This document shows, in pieces, positions 35,640 through 46,803 of a stretch of 64,000 nt of DNA; positions within the stretch are counted from its first letter, which is position 1, and each line of letters begins with the position of its first letter. The DNA is from Riptortus pedestris (taxonomy: Eukaryota; Arthropoda; Insecta; Hemiptera; Alydidae). The notes beneath the pieces are model-generated. The model made no database searches. It was not told the DNA's origin and worked only from the letters and a program-made list of their open reading frames with translations. The stretch lies in contig CM032233.1 of assembly GCA_019009955.1 (NCBI GenBank), positions 120,994,501-121,058,500 of the forward strand, in the 5' to 3' direction. The position numbers were made by a program, and so were the translations under genes.

Positions 35640-36550
35640 AAACAAAATAAACAACTTTTGTTATGTGCATATTTGCCGAAAAACCAATAGAAAACGAAAT
35701 ATCGCTATTTTTAATTTCAGGCCTCCCTTATAACCCCCACTCCTGTTCGTCTCAGAGAATTTTAATATAGCCTAAAGTCTAAGTTGGGTTAGTAGTAATA
35801 TACATACCAAGTTTCATAAAATTCGGTTCAGCCGTTTATGCGTGAAAAGGTAACAAACAAACAAACAAACAAACAAACAAACATACACGAAAGAAACAAA
35901 ATGCAGATATGGTGTCTATAACATTTTGTTTCTTTCGTGTATGTTTGTTTGTTTGTTTGTTTAGGAACTTTTTTTTTTATATACACTATCATCGTATACC
36001 GAAGTATAAAGGCGTTATACGCTAAACATTATAGCTGGAGACAACAATTTTATTTGGCACAAAAGACTCAACCGAACTAAATAAATCACTCAGTATGTGT
36101 ATTAGCACTACGCCTTCCTTATAATAAGCCATACTAACATTTCTAGGGACGGGCAGGAGTGGGGGTTGTAAGGGAGGCCTGAAATTAATAATAATGATTT
36201 CCTATTGGGGTTTCGGCAAATATGCACATAACAAAAGTTTTTTATTTTGTTATTTAGAGAAATTTGCTCAACACTACTTTTCAATATGAACTACCAGGTA
36301 CCTCACCTGAAAAAATTAATTTAAATGTATGTCCATATTTTCTCCTTAATAATTCAAATCTATGCATAATGCACAGGAGACGGGAAATATGACAATATGC
36401 AGGACAGTGAATTAACAAATGCCAACAACGGGTATTAACCCTAGACACTGGAACGGGTAAATGTCAAAATATTGTGCAAAGTAAAGCCTTGCCAACCATC
36501 ACCATTCAGCCTCAAATGAATTCCCGAGCGAAGCCGGGTATCTGAGCTAG
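35640..36550 (+). mobile_element. Helitron-like sequence with an inverted 5' piece
   Basis: 35640-35903 is the reverse complement of the family's 5' part (CATTTTGTTTCTTTCG, GTTTGTTTGTTTG, GGCTGAACCGAATTTTATGA). 35922 onward is in the forward direction and ends at CCCGAGCGAAGCCGGG (hairpin, 36523-36538) followed 8 bp later by CTAG at 36547-36550. A short hairpin then CTRR is the canonical Helitron 3' end. No Rep/helicase coding sequence, so non-autonomous. Confidence 0.72.
35863..35962. repeat. 41-bp-arm palindrome
   Basis: The arms 35863-35903 and 35922-35962 (AAACAAAC…CGAAAGAAACAAAATG and its complement) surround an 18-bp spacer, marking the junction between oppositely oriented Helitron-like pieces. 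Confidence 0.9.
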
Positions 36551-38641
36551 TATAGATATAAAATTGTAACCTCTGTCTGTACATTGATTTTTTTCGCGAA
36601 ATTTCACGATAACTTTTCGTTTCACATGTCATAGACACCATATCTGCATTTTGTTTCTTTCGCGTATGTTTGTTTGTTTGTTTGTTACCTTTTCACGCAT
36701 AAACGGCTGAACCGAATTTTATGAAACTTAATATGTATATTACTACTAAATCAACTTAGACTTTAGGCTATATTAATTTTCTCTGAGACGAACAGGAGTG
36801 GGGGTTATAAGCGAAGCCTGTAATTAAAAATAGCGATATTTCGTTTCCTATTGGTTTTTCGGCAAATATGAACATAACAAAAGTTGTTTATTTTGTTATT
36901 TAGAGTAACTTTTGTTATACACACTTTTTTGTATACCGAATTATAAACGAGATATACGCAATAACCTATACAATTTTATTTGAGACGAAAGACCCAACCG
37001 AAATGAATAAAACTCGGTATGTGTATTAGCACTAACGCTTTCATTATAATAAGCCATACTAACATTTCTAGGGACGGGCAGGAGTGGGGGTTGTAAGGGA
37101 GGCCTGAATTTAAAATAGCGGTATTTCGTTTTCTATTCGTTTTTCGGCAAATATGAACCTAATAAATGTTGTTTATTTTGTTATTTAGAGTAACTTTTGT
37201 GATATTCATTTTTGAATTTTAACGATGTATAAACGAGATATATACTATAAACTAAAGCGGGAGTCAACTATTTTATTGGGCGCTAACGATTGAACCGAAC
37301 TTAACAAAACTCGGTATGTCAATTAGCATTAATTCTCCCATGATTATAAGCTATATTAAAATTTTTAGGTTCGAACGGGAGTGAGTGTTATAAGGGAGGC
37401 CTGAAGTAAAAATTCGCGATATTTCATTTTCTATTTGTTTTTCGGCAAAGGTGCACATAACAAAAGTTGTTTACATTGTTATTTAGAGCAACTTTTGTTT
37501 CATTCACTTATGTCGTAAAATGGAGTAATTACGGGATATAAGCTAAATCTATAGCGGGAGTCGACGATTTGATTAGTACTTATTTAAGTGTTTTTAATAT
37601 AGGCATATTATGACAAATGATGTTATGTTTTAGCCTTATCTATTTCGATTATTTAGTACTAAGTATGATTCGGATTAGTGAGACTATAAATCCCCCTCCC
37701 CTTCGCCTCATTTATTTATTTTCCCTAGAAAATAACTTTATTATTTATTTCCAATAGAAATTTAAACTATAAGAGCATTTCCATTATTTAATTTGTATAA
37801 TGTATTATTTAAAAAAAAAATCGTGCTGAATTTCCTCAAGGAGTGATAGGGGAGGTACTAGGGAATCAAACTCTTTGATTTTGGTTATATACTATCTTAT
37901 TTCCTATATCTTCATGTTATTGAAACAAATATGTACTATCGTAACAATTAAATGTTAATGTCATTATGACAAAAGACAAAATGCTCTTAAACTCGATATG
38001 ATTGTTTAAAGTATTACTTAGGTTGCAGGGACGGCTACGATCTCTTCCCCTCGACTAGCTTTTTGAATATAATTGAAATTATTTTTAGGGTAACACTATT
38101 ATTTAATTCAATCAGGTAGATAAATTATTACAATAACATTTTGAATTAATAATTTAAGGAGAAGAGTGTTGATAGCTCTAATGCGAGAGCGGAAATAGAC
38201 GAAGGCTAATAGAGTTAATTGAGTTTACTAATTTCCTGTGAAATGCTGGGCATTACGGGAAGTGATTACCACTGAGATCTACCATTATGAATATAACCTT
38301 ACGTGCTAAACTATGCTTAAACTATATGTGCTCGGATTGGTTTTTGACAGGAAATAAGTTTCATTATTGAGGATATTTAATTGTAATAAATACTATCCAT
38401 GATTATGGTTTGAAGTATTCAAAAAGGTGAGTTAAAAAGTGGCAAGGGATAGATTAGGAACACATTTTTATTTATTCTTCAAATATAAAATTTCTCATTA
38501 TAAGTCGCCTGCCTGACCCTCACAGCAAAACAATGCGCGCCGACGGGAAGTGTAGTTGTAAACATTGAAGCCTTGCCCAAAAAAATACTATCATCATTCA
38601 GCCTTAAATGATTTCCCGAGCGAAGCCGGGTACCTTAGCTA

Positions 38642-38642
<1 letters not shown>
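36551..38642 (+). mobile_element. Helitron-like element with internal ~290-bp repeats
   Basis: It begins TATAGATATAAAATTGTAAC, carries the GTTTGTTTGTTTG/GGCTGAACCG block, then diverged tandem units of about 290 bp, and ends with the CCCGAGCGAAGCCGGG hairpin (38615-38630) and CTAG at 38639-38642. The CTAG is followed by TATATA, a plausible A|T target in a microsatellite. No protein is encoded. Confidence 0.8.
36855..37560 (+). repeat. Diverged ~290-bp tandem units
   Basis: The phrase GGCAAATATG…AACATAACAAAAGTTGTTTA then TTTTGTTATTTAGAG recurs at about 36859, 37147 and 37442, a period of about 288-296 bp. Each unit also carries ACTCGGTATGTGTATTAGCA and GGGACGGGCAGGAGTGGGGG-like segments. The same unit is repeated at 49440-50110. 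Confidence 0.82.

Positions 38643-38694
<52 letters not shown>
38643..38694. repeat. (TA)n microsatellite
   Basis: About 52 bp of TA directly after the Helitron-like CTAG end. Confidence 0.95.
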
Positions 38695-38697
<3 letters not shown>

Positions 38698-38818
38698 TTG
38701 AACGGACCTCATTTTCGTCATCTCCTGGGTAGGATCGATGGACATTTGAAGAAATTTTTCGAAAATCCCGTCATGAGTACGACCTCAATAGCTGATTTCC
38801 CTTAAGGGAAATCTGCTA

Positions 38819-39340
38819 AAATACCTCGGTTAATGTTTAAGCTGGAGGAAAAATGTATATAACAACATTTATAGGTCATTCAATTTGCAATAAGATGGGT
38901 TTTATACAATTTTTCGATCTTTTAATAGATCGAGATTAATTAATTCCCCTCCAACCCGTCCCCCCGTGAGGTTTCAGCCGTTAACAAACTTGATCTATAG
39001 TTTTACATAAAACCTTTCAATATCGACTTTGGCAACGATAAAACAAAAGTCAATCACGTAGAGGCTGCTTTGACTAAGCATATTTCACACTTATTCGCGT
39101 TTATCTCAAAATATAAAAATACAGTGAAAAATATATTTGGTATTTAGGCTTCAAATAATTTTTGTCTGATCGTTACCAAACTCGATATTTGCTAAGTGTT
39201 TAATGACGTCAAATAAGATCTTAAAGACGATTTAAGATCATGAAGATAATTCTTTTAGTAAGAAACTTGAGCAGCATGAGTTCATGCATGGAGCGAAATT
39301 TTATGCTAAATAGCTGATAGCATTAAGATTAGACGAGAAA
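38819..39340 (+). repeat. Degenerate partial copies of the hairpin-ended family
   Basis: Interior family sequence (CCTCGGTTAATGTTTAAG, TGCAATAAGATGGGTTTTAT, CAGCCGTTAACAAACTTGAT) is followed by a diverged end (CAATCACGTAGAGGCTGC). No complete termini. Confidence 0.6.
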
Positions 39341-39369
39341 AACTTGCTTGAAATAATATCTAAAGATAA

Positions 39370-39920
39370 GGGAAAAGTAGGGTAAAATCATGTAGGCTTC
39401 CAGAAACCACAATTTTTACCACAAATAAGTAAAGTTTTGTTGAAATAAAGTCTACTTATCTGTTAACGTAACTACAATTTCAAAAACAAAATCGAAATTT
39501 TTAAAGAAGTTTTACCCTACTTTTTTTGTAAAAAGTCATTTTTCCCGGTTTTACCCCACTAGTAGGGTAAAACCGGCTACATATGTTTTTCTTATGGGAA
39601 AATAAAAATGTAAAGATTTTAATCAAATTAATGTTTTTTTGTTAATAAAAAAATGTTGTTTGATGCATTAAAACAAACCCCCCCCTTTTGGGAACAATGC
39701 AAACAAATAAAGTAAAACTATAAACAAATAACAACATTAATCTTTTTAGCTATTTCAAAACAATTATATATTTCAAAAAGTAAATTCATAGTTGCAAGAT
39801 TTATCATATTGTTTGTCATTATACATGCTTTTACAGTGAAATAATTAAACAAAATTAGGTATAATTATACTTTTCATGTTTCGAGAATCGTGTCATAGCT
39901 GCTACTCGGTTTTACCCCGC
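39370..39920. repeat. GGGTAAAA/TTTTACCC motif cluster with perfect palindrome
   Basis: AAAGTAGGGTAAAA (near 39376), TTTTACCCTACTTTT (near 39508), the palindrome at 39545-39576 (CCGGTTTTACCC…GGGTAAAACCGG, 8-bp loop CACTAGTA) and CGGTTTTACCCC (near 39907) lie within 550 bp. This looks like ends of nested inverted-repeat elements; no family assigned. Confidence 0.6.
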
Positions 39921-40237
39921 GCTTAAAGTTTAAATAAAACATTGCGTCATTCGGGCATACCAAACGCTAAAGACAATTACGGGGCGGTAAAATAAAGGTA
40001 ATTAAAACTCGTACTAAGGGAATTACATACTTGTATACTAATTGGAATAGGAGCACTGTACAATCAACAACCTTTTCCACCAAAATCATAAGCAGGTTCC
40101 ACGAAAATTGAATTATTGTCAGTGACACATAACAAGCACGACTAACGATTTGGTAGTATATATATAGCTTAACGTGTGTAGTTAATAAAAGAAAAATAGC
40201 TGATGTCGAATGTTTGAAGAAGATGCTATGTATAATA

Positions 40238-40461
40238 TTATTTATTTATTAACGTCCACTTTTTGCAACTTAGGCTAAACGGGACGGGTTATCTACAGGT
40301 TACCACCCTTTTCTAGCCAGAGTGGGATTTTAGGACGTTATTTAATGAATTTCGTCACTAAATAATTTCCTTGGCCCAGGCGAGAATCGAACTCGCCACT
40401 CTAGGTTTACCATGTGAGATAAAGGTCAACGCTATAACTCGCATGGCTAACCTGAGCCCCC
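40238..40461 (-). mobile_element. tRNA-derived SINE, copy 4
   Basis: Reverse-complement copy with a perfect 12-bp target duplication CTATGTATAATA at 40226-40237 and 40462-40473. The B box complement GCGAGAATCGAACTCGCC and the GGTTACCACCCTTTTCTAG body are intact. It inserted at the edge of the hairpin element that starts at 40474. Confidence 0.93.
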
Positions 40462-40473
40462 CTATGTATAATA

Positions 40474-41068
40474 GTTATTTATTATACAAGTGACGAAAGT
40501 AGATCATTTCACAACTCGAGTGAAACGTTTACCCACACGAGCGAAGCGAGTGTGGTCATTTCACGAGAGTTGTAAATTCAACATTCGTCACGAGTGTAAT
40601 ATTAAATTTTTCTGTAATCGTGTAATACATGATCAGATCTAACCAGAATATGAACAAAATTAGGATGTTGTGAAGATTATGGTATGTTGTTGGTAGGTTA
40701 TAAGCATGGTTGTGAAAGGTTATAAGCATAGTTATAAAACAACTAGTGATGATTGTGAAGTAGTGCAGTTATAAACAAGTGCAGGTTATAAACAAGGAAG
40801 GTAATTATTATTATATTTAAATTTTAAAATATATTGATTATTTCCACCAATAATTCATTCACATTTCAATTTATTTTGTTAAAATAAATTCTTACAATGT
40901 TAAGAAACATTTAAAAGCATTTAATTTCCAACTTCAAATTATTTTTTAATTTATACTTATTGCTAATTAAGAAGGCAATTCACTTTCTTCACTCTATTGC
41001 AAAATGTTTCACTTTCTTCACTCATTTCAGTTTAGTAATGTTACCATTATTCAACGATTACAGAAAAA
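40474..41068. mobile_element. Hairpin element H, long copy
   Basis: It starts GTTATTTATTATACAAGTGA and ends …CATTATTCAACGATTACAG. The first ~130 bp (40481-40608) form an imperfect palindrome with matching GTGACGAA…TTCGTCAC, CACAACTC…GAGTTGT and CCACACGAGCGAAGCGAGTG blocks. A shorter copy lacking about 315 internal bp interrupts the mariner at 46054-46350, which defines both ends. Confidence 0.75.
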
Positions 41069-41207
41069 GAATATTTCCTCTCTTACATTTAAAACTGTTA
41101 AAGACAAAACCTTTACATGATGCAAGCTGTTAAAATTTCTGAATTCAGGAAGACTGTTTCAAGTATCCTATTTCCACGCGTGTCATTCGAAAAGGAAAAC
41201 AAAGAAA

Positions 41208-42146
41208 GTCCGTCACGCAGGGGCTGCATAAACTAAGCAGATTTCCCTAGTGAAGTTTAGTAATAGATAAATCTAAATACTGGTAACACAACACCACCCT
41301 GAATATTAAGTGAATAAATACAAACGGAAATAAGAAATGTTTCAGCCAATTTCAATAACCTGCCGACAGGAAGCGTTAGAAATGAAAACAAACAGGTCTG
41401 CCCGCCTCACACCGGGAAGAAAAACAATTGCTGAAATATATCTGAATATAACACATTAATTTTATTGAGAACTATTTACTATATCTAGTACTGTAATTAA
41501 TAATGAATGGAATAATTGTTATCTCAATCAACACAATTTTAGTAGTCCAAAACCTTAAGACGGAGGGGGGGGGGGGTCACCAGGACATATTTGCATGTAT
41601 CTCGTATAATAAAGGTCTCTTGAATATAATTTTTGGTATTTAAGCTTCGAATAATGTGATTTATTATGTAGCAGAGTATTGTTTATGTAACACCAGTAGA
41701 AGTGGGGGTTTACTGAAGGCTGAAAACTGAAAAATGCAAATATCTCGGTTAATATTCAAGATAGTGAATAAATGTATTTAACAATAATTATAGTACATTA
41801 AATTAGCAATAAGATTTGGTCTATACAATTTTTCGATCCGACGTATGGTAACGGAGATATTTCGAAAATCCTTCCCTCTAAACCCCCCTCCCCCTTGTCC
41901 GATTTCAGCCATTAACGAACTTGATCTTTCTTTTTACATAAAACGACTAAATATCGAGTATGGTAACGATTAATTAATAATTGCGACCGCTAGAGCGGTA
42001 ACAGACAAATATATATATATACAGTTTTGAACGGAACTCATTTTCGTCATCTCCTAGGTAGGATCGATGGACATTTGAGGAAAACTTTGAAAATCGCGTC
42101 ATGAATACGACCTTAATAGCTGATTTCCCTTAAGGAAAATCTGCTA
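41208..42146 (+). mobile_element. Hairpin-ended ~0.9 kb element, copy d (reference copy)
   Basis: A 939-bp copy with both ends: GTCCGTCACGCAGGGGCTGC… (hairpin CGCAG-GGG-CTGC.) then AAGCAGATTTCCC at the left; TGATTTCCCTTAAGGAAAAT then CTGCTA at the right. AGCAGATTTCC occurs inverted at both ends as a subterminal repeat. A short TA tract follows GCTAGAGCGGTAACAGACA near 42005. No flanking duplication and no coding sequence. Confidence 0.85.
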
Positions 42147-42152
42147 AAAGGC

Positions 42153-42523
42153 AGGTGCATTTGGCAGATTCAACAGCTTGTTAAAGATGAACATTCCATC
42201 GTAACACCAAAAGGGGCTGAATAGATTTATGGTATTTCAAAAACATTGTAAAAGACTTTTTTTTGGAAACACACGAGCACAGATTGCACCGAATATGCCC
42301 AGCGAGAGAAATAAAATTCTATGTTGTTACATGAGCATCAAATTGTATTTTTTTATGTAGCCATCATCTATATCTCCAAAAATCTTGATGCCGTTATTCA
42401 TAAGCAGAGTGAACTATTCCTCCAAAATTTAAAAGTCTTGGTGTATCAACCAATTATTTCACAGGTTAAACATTACAGAAAAATCGATAGGAAAATATTT
42501 TACCTCAATATATTTGACAATTG

Positions 42524-42582
<59 letters not shown>
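42153..42582 (+). pseudogene. Unrecognised retrocopy-like frame ending in 56-nt poly(A)
   Basis: A single frame runs from 42153 to TGA at 42522-42524, 123 codons, broken by only three stops (one TAG and two TAA). Its longest clean piece is 42321-42524. Two bases after the TGA a poly(A) run of 56 nt (42527-42582) begins. An mRNA-like frame joined to a genomic A-tail suggests a reverse-transcribed copy or a LINE 3' end. I do not recognise the protein; it is rich in Lys, Ile and aromatic residues with no visible signature. It abuts repeat copy d. Confidence 0.5.
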
Positions 42583-42584
<2 letters not shown>

Positions 42585-42754
42585 CTTTGAATAAAATAAA
42601 TCTTGCAGTAACCACATATATATTTTGTAGATTGGAAACTTTTTTTTTGTGAACAGTATATTTTCATATATTTCTATATTAGGAAGTTTTTTTTCTGTTT
42701 TCCTTTATACGAACATTTGGTATGAGACACAGATAATCAATGTGTTGAATTGAA

Positions 42755-43575
42755 GGGGTCGCAATTTTTGTTTAATCGTTACCAAACTCGATATTTAGTC
42801 GTTTTATGTAAAAAGAAAGATCAAGTTCGTGGACGTTTGAAATCGGTCCATGGGGAGGGGGAGGGGTTTAAAGGGGAGGAATTTCAAAAATTCGAAATAT
42901 CTCTGTTACTGTACGTTAGATCGATCAATTGTACAGAACCAATCTTATTGCAAATTACATTTACTATAAATATTGTTATATACATTTATTCTCTATCTTG
43001 AACATTATCTCGAGATATTTGCATTTTTCAGTTTTGAGCGTTCAGCAAACCCCCACTTCTGCTCGTCATACTAACAATAAGCTGTTATATCATGAACCAC
43101 TTCATTACAAGGTTAAATACCAAATATTGTTTTCATTGAACTTTTACTTTGTGAGATATATGCAAATACGTTCTGTGGACACCCGCCCCCTTTCTTTTGT
43201 TCTTGGATTACTAAAATTTGAGTGATTGAGATAAAACTGGTTCTGATTCATTACAAATTACAGCACTAGCTTTAGTAAATTGTTTTCAATAAAATTAATA
43301 TGTTATATTCAGATATATTTCATTAAAAGTTTGTCTTTCCGGTCTATCTATCTTTTCAGGGCTAGGAGTTTGGCAGGCCTGTTTGTTTACAATTCAGCCG
43401 CTTTCCGTTGTAGAGATTATTAACTTGTATTGTAAATTTACTGAAAAATTTTTCATTACCTTTTGTATTTGTTCACTTAACTTTCACGGTAGTCTTACCT
43501 GAATGTATATTTATCTATTGTAAACCTTTGCGTGAGAAATCTGCTTAGTTTACATAGCTCCTGTGTGACGGACTT
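42755..43575 (-). mobile_element. Hairpin-ended element, copy e (truncated)
   Basis: From GGTCGCAATTTTTGTTTAAT through CTTATTGCAAATTAC to GAGAAATCTGCTTAGTTTAC then GTGTGACGGAC at 43575. The opposite terminus and microsatellite are missing. Confidence 0.78.
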
Positions 43576-43599
43576 TTTCTATAAAAAGAAGCCTACATA

Positions 43600-44276
43600 A
43601 ACAGCACTTGAAATTTAAGCTGGACATGAGATAGTGGCTCAGGTGCTCGAAATAAAATTTGTATTAGTAGGAGTGGAGTGAGTGTTTACACGAGACTGAT
43701 AACTAAGGGATACCCCACTAAGGGATTAACTAATATCTTGGTTAATGTTTGAGATATATTTGTATAGAACGATAATTCAACAACAATAATTTACAGAAAT
43801 ATGAGTTATGTACCAGTTTTCGATCCGACCCATGATACTAAGAAATTTTGCATAATTATTTTCATTATCAATAGTACGTCATATTTATACTTGAAATAAG
43901 AAGCTTCGCATAAGCATTTGCTGCTGATGTAAACCAATAGGATGGCGGTTCACTTCAATGTAAAAACTGAGAAATTAAATATCTTGGTTATTATTAGAAT
44001 TAGAGAAATAATGTATAGAATAACAATTATAGGCTATTACACTTGCAATATGTTTGTTTAAATGACATTTATTTCAGCCGTTAACGCATTTGATCTTTCT
44101 TTATACATGAACATAACCGTTTGAGCGGTAACAGACAAATATATTACACACACATGCGTAAAAGTTTAACCGGGCCTAATTTTGTCATTTCCTATGTAGG
44201 CTCGATGGACAATTGAACATTTTTTCTTAAATGGCGTTATAGGTGCAAACCCAAAAGCTGATTACCCTTACTGCAA
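43600..44276 (+). repeat. Hairpin-ended element, degenerate copy f
   Basis: Diverged interior (TTATTTCAGCCGTTAACGCA, TTGAGCGGTAACAGACAAAT) and right end (GTAGGCTCGATGGACAATTG, AAAGCTGATTACCCTTA). No intact ends. Confidence 0.6.
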
Positions 44277-45087
44277 AAATATATATATTGGAGCTGAGGG
44301 AGAGCACACGTCGTGTTGTCCTACATATGTGTAGTTTTCCTTTGTTTTAAATGATGATTCATTGAGTTGTTTACTTTCCTTCAAGAACATTTATAACACA
44401 CATCCTTTAATTATCCGGATTCTAGAACAAATTTCAAAATTCAAGACAAAAGTAACAATGATGTGGGTTCCAGGACACGAAAACATGGGACGTACATACA
44501 ACATAGAACATCACAAAATCATCTGCGAGAAATAAAGCACTTGTATAAGCGAGTGGCCATCCAGCAGACTTGACAATAGACGAGACGAAGTTGTAACGAG
44601 ACTTAGGATAGGACAATCACATTTAATCCACTCATAGCTCATGACGAGAACAGAACGACCTCTCTGCAGAACATGCCGTGAACCATTAAACTCATATTGA
44701 CTAACTGCAGGAACGTTGAATACTTAGAGACCCCACATAACATGTACGAACTTCTTACGGGCAGAAGCCCACATATCGACAAAACACTAAATCACCTTAA
44801 AAAATTGAATTTGTTTTATAAAATTTAACTTCCCTTCTATTTGATTTTGACATCTCTTTTTGTTTGAATTTAATATAATTTTAGATAATATAAATGTACT
44901 AGTATATAGGAATAAAATACGTAGTAAGGTCCATAAGTTTCCGGCCTGTCCTGCTTGCCCTCCTTCAAACGTGCCGGGACCTGCACGCCTATGCAGGTCC
45001 ATGCCTGCTCACTCCATACCCATCGCCCGCATTTCCTCAGTCTTGTAAGTCAGTGTTCAGCCTTAAAGGAACCTCCCCATTTTTACA

Positions 45088-46441
45088 ATGTTTAAACTCG
45101 AGTACCGTGCGGTAATTAAATTCTTTTGTAAAGAGGGTCTTACTCCTGCGTAAATTAAAGAGCGCTTGGATTGTGTATACAGGCAGTCATTCCCCTCGTA
45201 TTCCACATCGAAAGAATGGGCAAAATTATTTAAGTTAGGGAGAGAAAGTCTAGAAGATGACCCACGCCCCGGTCACCCACTGGAAGCTGTCACTTCTGAA
45301 ACAATCCAACTTGTGGAATCTGAATTGCTGTCTGACCGACGACTGAAAACCAAGGAAATAGCAGCGAGGTTGGGGCTTTCAAAAACAAGTGTTTTGAGGA
45401 TCATCAAAGAACATTTGCATATGAACAAGGATAGTGCAAGATGGATTCCAAAAATTCTTTCAGCTCATCAAAAACAGGAACGAGTTCACTGCTGCAATGA
45501 ATTTTTACGCGAGTATAATGCCGACCCAAAGAATGTTTTGGACTCAATTGTGACTGGGGATGAGACAATGGTTCTATATTATGACCCACTCGGCAAAAGA
45601 GAGTCCATGGAATGGAGAAGACCAGGAGAAGCACCTCCTTTAAAGGAAAAAGTCACGCAGTCAACAAAAAAGATAATGGCCACAATTTTTTGGGACTGTA
45701 AAGGAATACTATTGATAGATTTTAAAGAAAGGAATACCACAATGAATGGCGAGTATTATGCAGCCCTACTTCACCGGTTACGAGACGCCATTAAAGAGAA
45801 GAGGCGAGGGAAGTTAAGCAGAGGCGTCCGTCTCCTTCACGACAATTCCCCTGTCCACACAGCATTGATTTCCAAGGCCGCTGTGAAGGACTGTGGATTC
45901 CGAGAAATCTCTCACCCACCCTACAGCCCAGACTTGGCCCCTAGTGATTTCTACCTTTTCTCAAAATTAAAATCTGACCTTCGTGGAAGGCGATTTATCA
46001 CCGACAAAGAGCTCTAAGCAGCTGTGGAAGAACATTTTTTGAACAAAGAAGAATAGTTATTTATTATACAAGTGACGCAAGTAGATCATTTTACAACTCG
46101 AGTGAAACGTCCACCAATAATTCATTCACATTTCAATTTATTTTGTTAAAATAAATTCTTACAATGTTAAGAAACATTTAAAAGCATTTAATTTCCAACT
46201 TCAAATTATTTTTTAATTTATACTTATTACTAATTAAGAACGCAATTCACTTTCTTCACAAGTGATTACTTTCTTCACTCTATTGCAAAATGTTTCACTT
46301 TCTTCACTCATTTCAGTTTAGTAATGTTTACCATTATTCAACGATTACAGAATAAAATATTTTTTTCATGGTATAGAAATGTTGCCAAAGCGTTGTAATA
46401 AGTGTATTGAACTTAGAGAAGAATATATTGAAGAACAGTAA
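45088..46441 (+). pseudogene. mariner transposase, broken copy of the 350-aa family
   Basis: The same start (MFKLEYR) and catalytic blocks as the intact copy at 24163-25215: VTGDETMVLYYDP, LLHDNSPVHTAL and YSPDLAPSDFYLF all survive. Codon 22 (Gln in the intact copy) is TAA at 45151-45153. A second Gln is TAA at 46015-46017. Hairpin element H splits the last ~30 codons, which resume at 46351 and end at 46441. The uninterrupted stretch is 45166-46014. Both new stops change Gln CAA/CAG-type codons to TAA, single-base decay. Confidence 0.93.
46054..46350. mobile_element. Hairpin element H, internally deleted copy
   Basis: TAGTTATTTATTATACAAGT at the left and TTCAACGATTACAG at the right match the ends of 40474-41068, with ~315 bp missing between GAGTGAAACG and CCACCAATAATTC. 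An AGAATA direct repeat at the borders is possible. It lies inside the mariner transposase gene. Confidence 0.85.
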
Positions 46442-46803
46442 AACCAGTTTTTTTCGTTCACCTTTCCTTCTAGCCCAGGCCGGAAACTTTTGGACCTTAC
46501 TACGTATATAATATAAAATAGGAATAATTTTTTTATTATTTTTATTTATTTTTTCTCTATCTATTTTTTAATAATTATAAAACCATTTAAAATTGTTACC
46601 TTTAATACTAGTTTAATGCAATATTTGTAGTATAGTATAATATTTGTTGTTTTTATAACTTGTATTTAATGTTTATTTATCGTGTTTAATTTTTTTTGTT
46701 GATTCAATTATTGTTATTTTTCTATTATATTGATTTTATTACATCGTTAAATTTTGAGCCAAATCGTCTAGTTGCTGGTGCTCCTGTATAAATAAATAAA
46801 TAA

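Larger units (their letters stand above)
44920..46504 (+). mobile_element. mariner element 3, relative of element 2
   Basis: Terminal repeats CGTAGTAAGGTCCATAAGTT and, inverted at the right, AACTTTTGGACCTTACTACG. TA duplications at 44918-44919 and 46505-46506. Close to element 2 along its length but carrying a ~297-bp insertion (46054-46350). Confidence 0.95.
44420..46803 (+). pseudogene. Jockey-type LINE 3' end, interrupted by mariner
   Basis: Plus-strand 44440-44730 reads VTMMWVPGHENMG (RNase H 'VPGH' block) and later RRDEVVTRLRIGQSHLIHS then MTRTERPLCRTCREPL, the C-terminal region of jockey-type LINE proteins, with stops. The 3' UTR continues to 44919, resumes at 46505 after the mariner, and ends CTCCTGTATAAATAAATAAATAAA at about 46803. 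A related fragment lies at 56205-56700. Confidence 0.72.
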
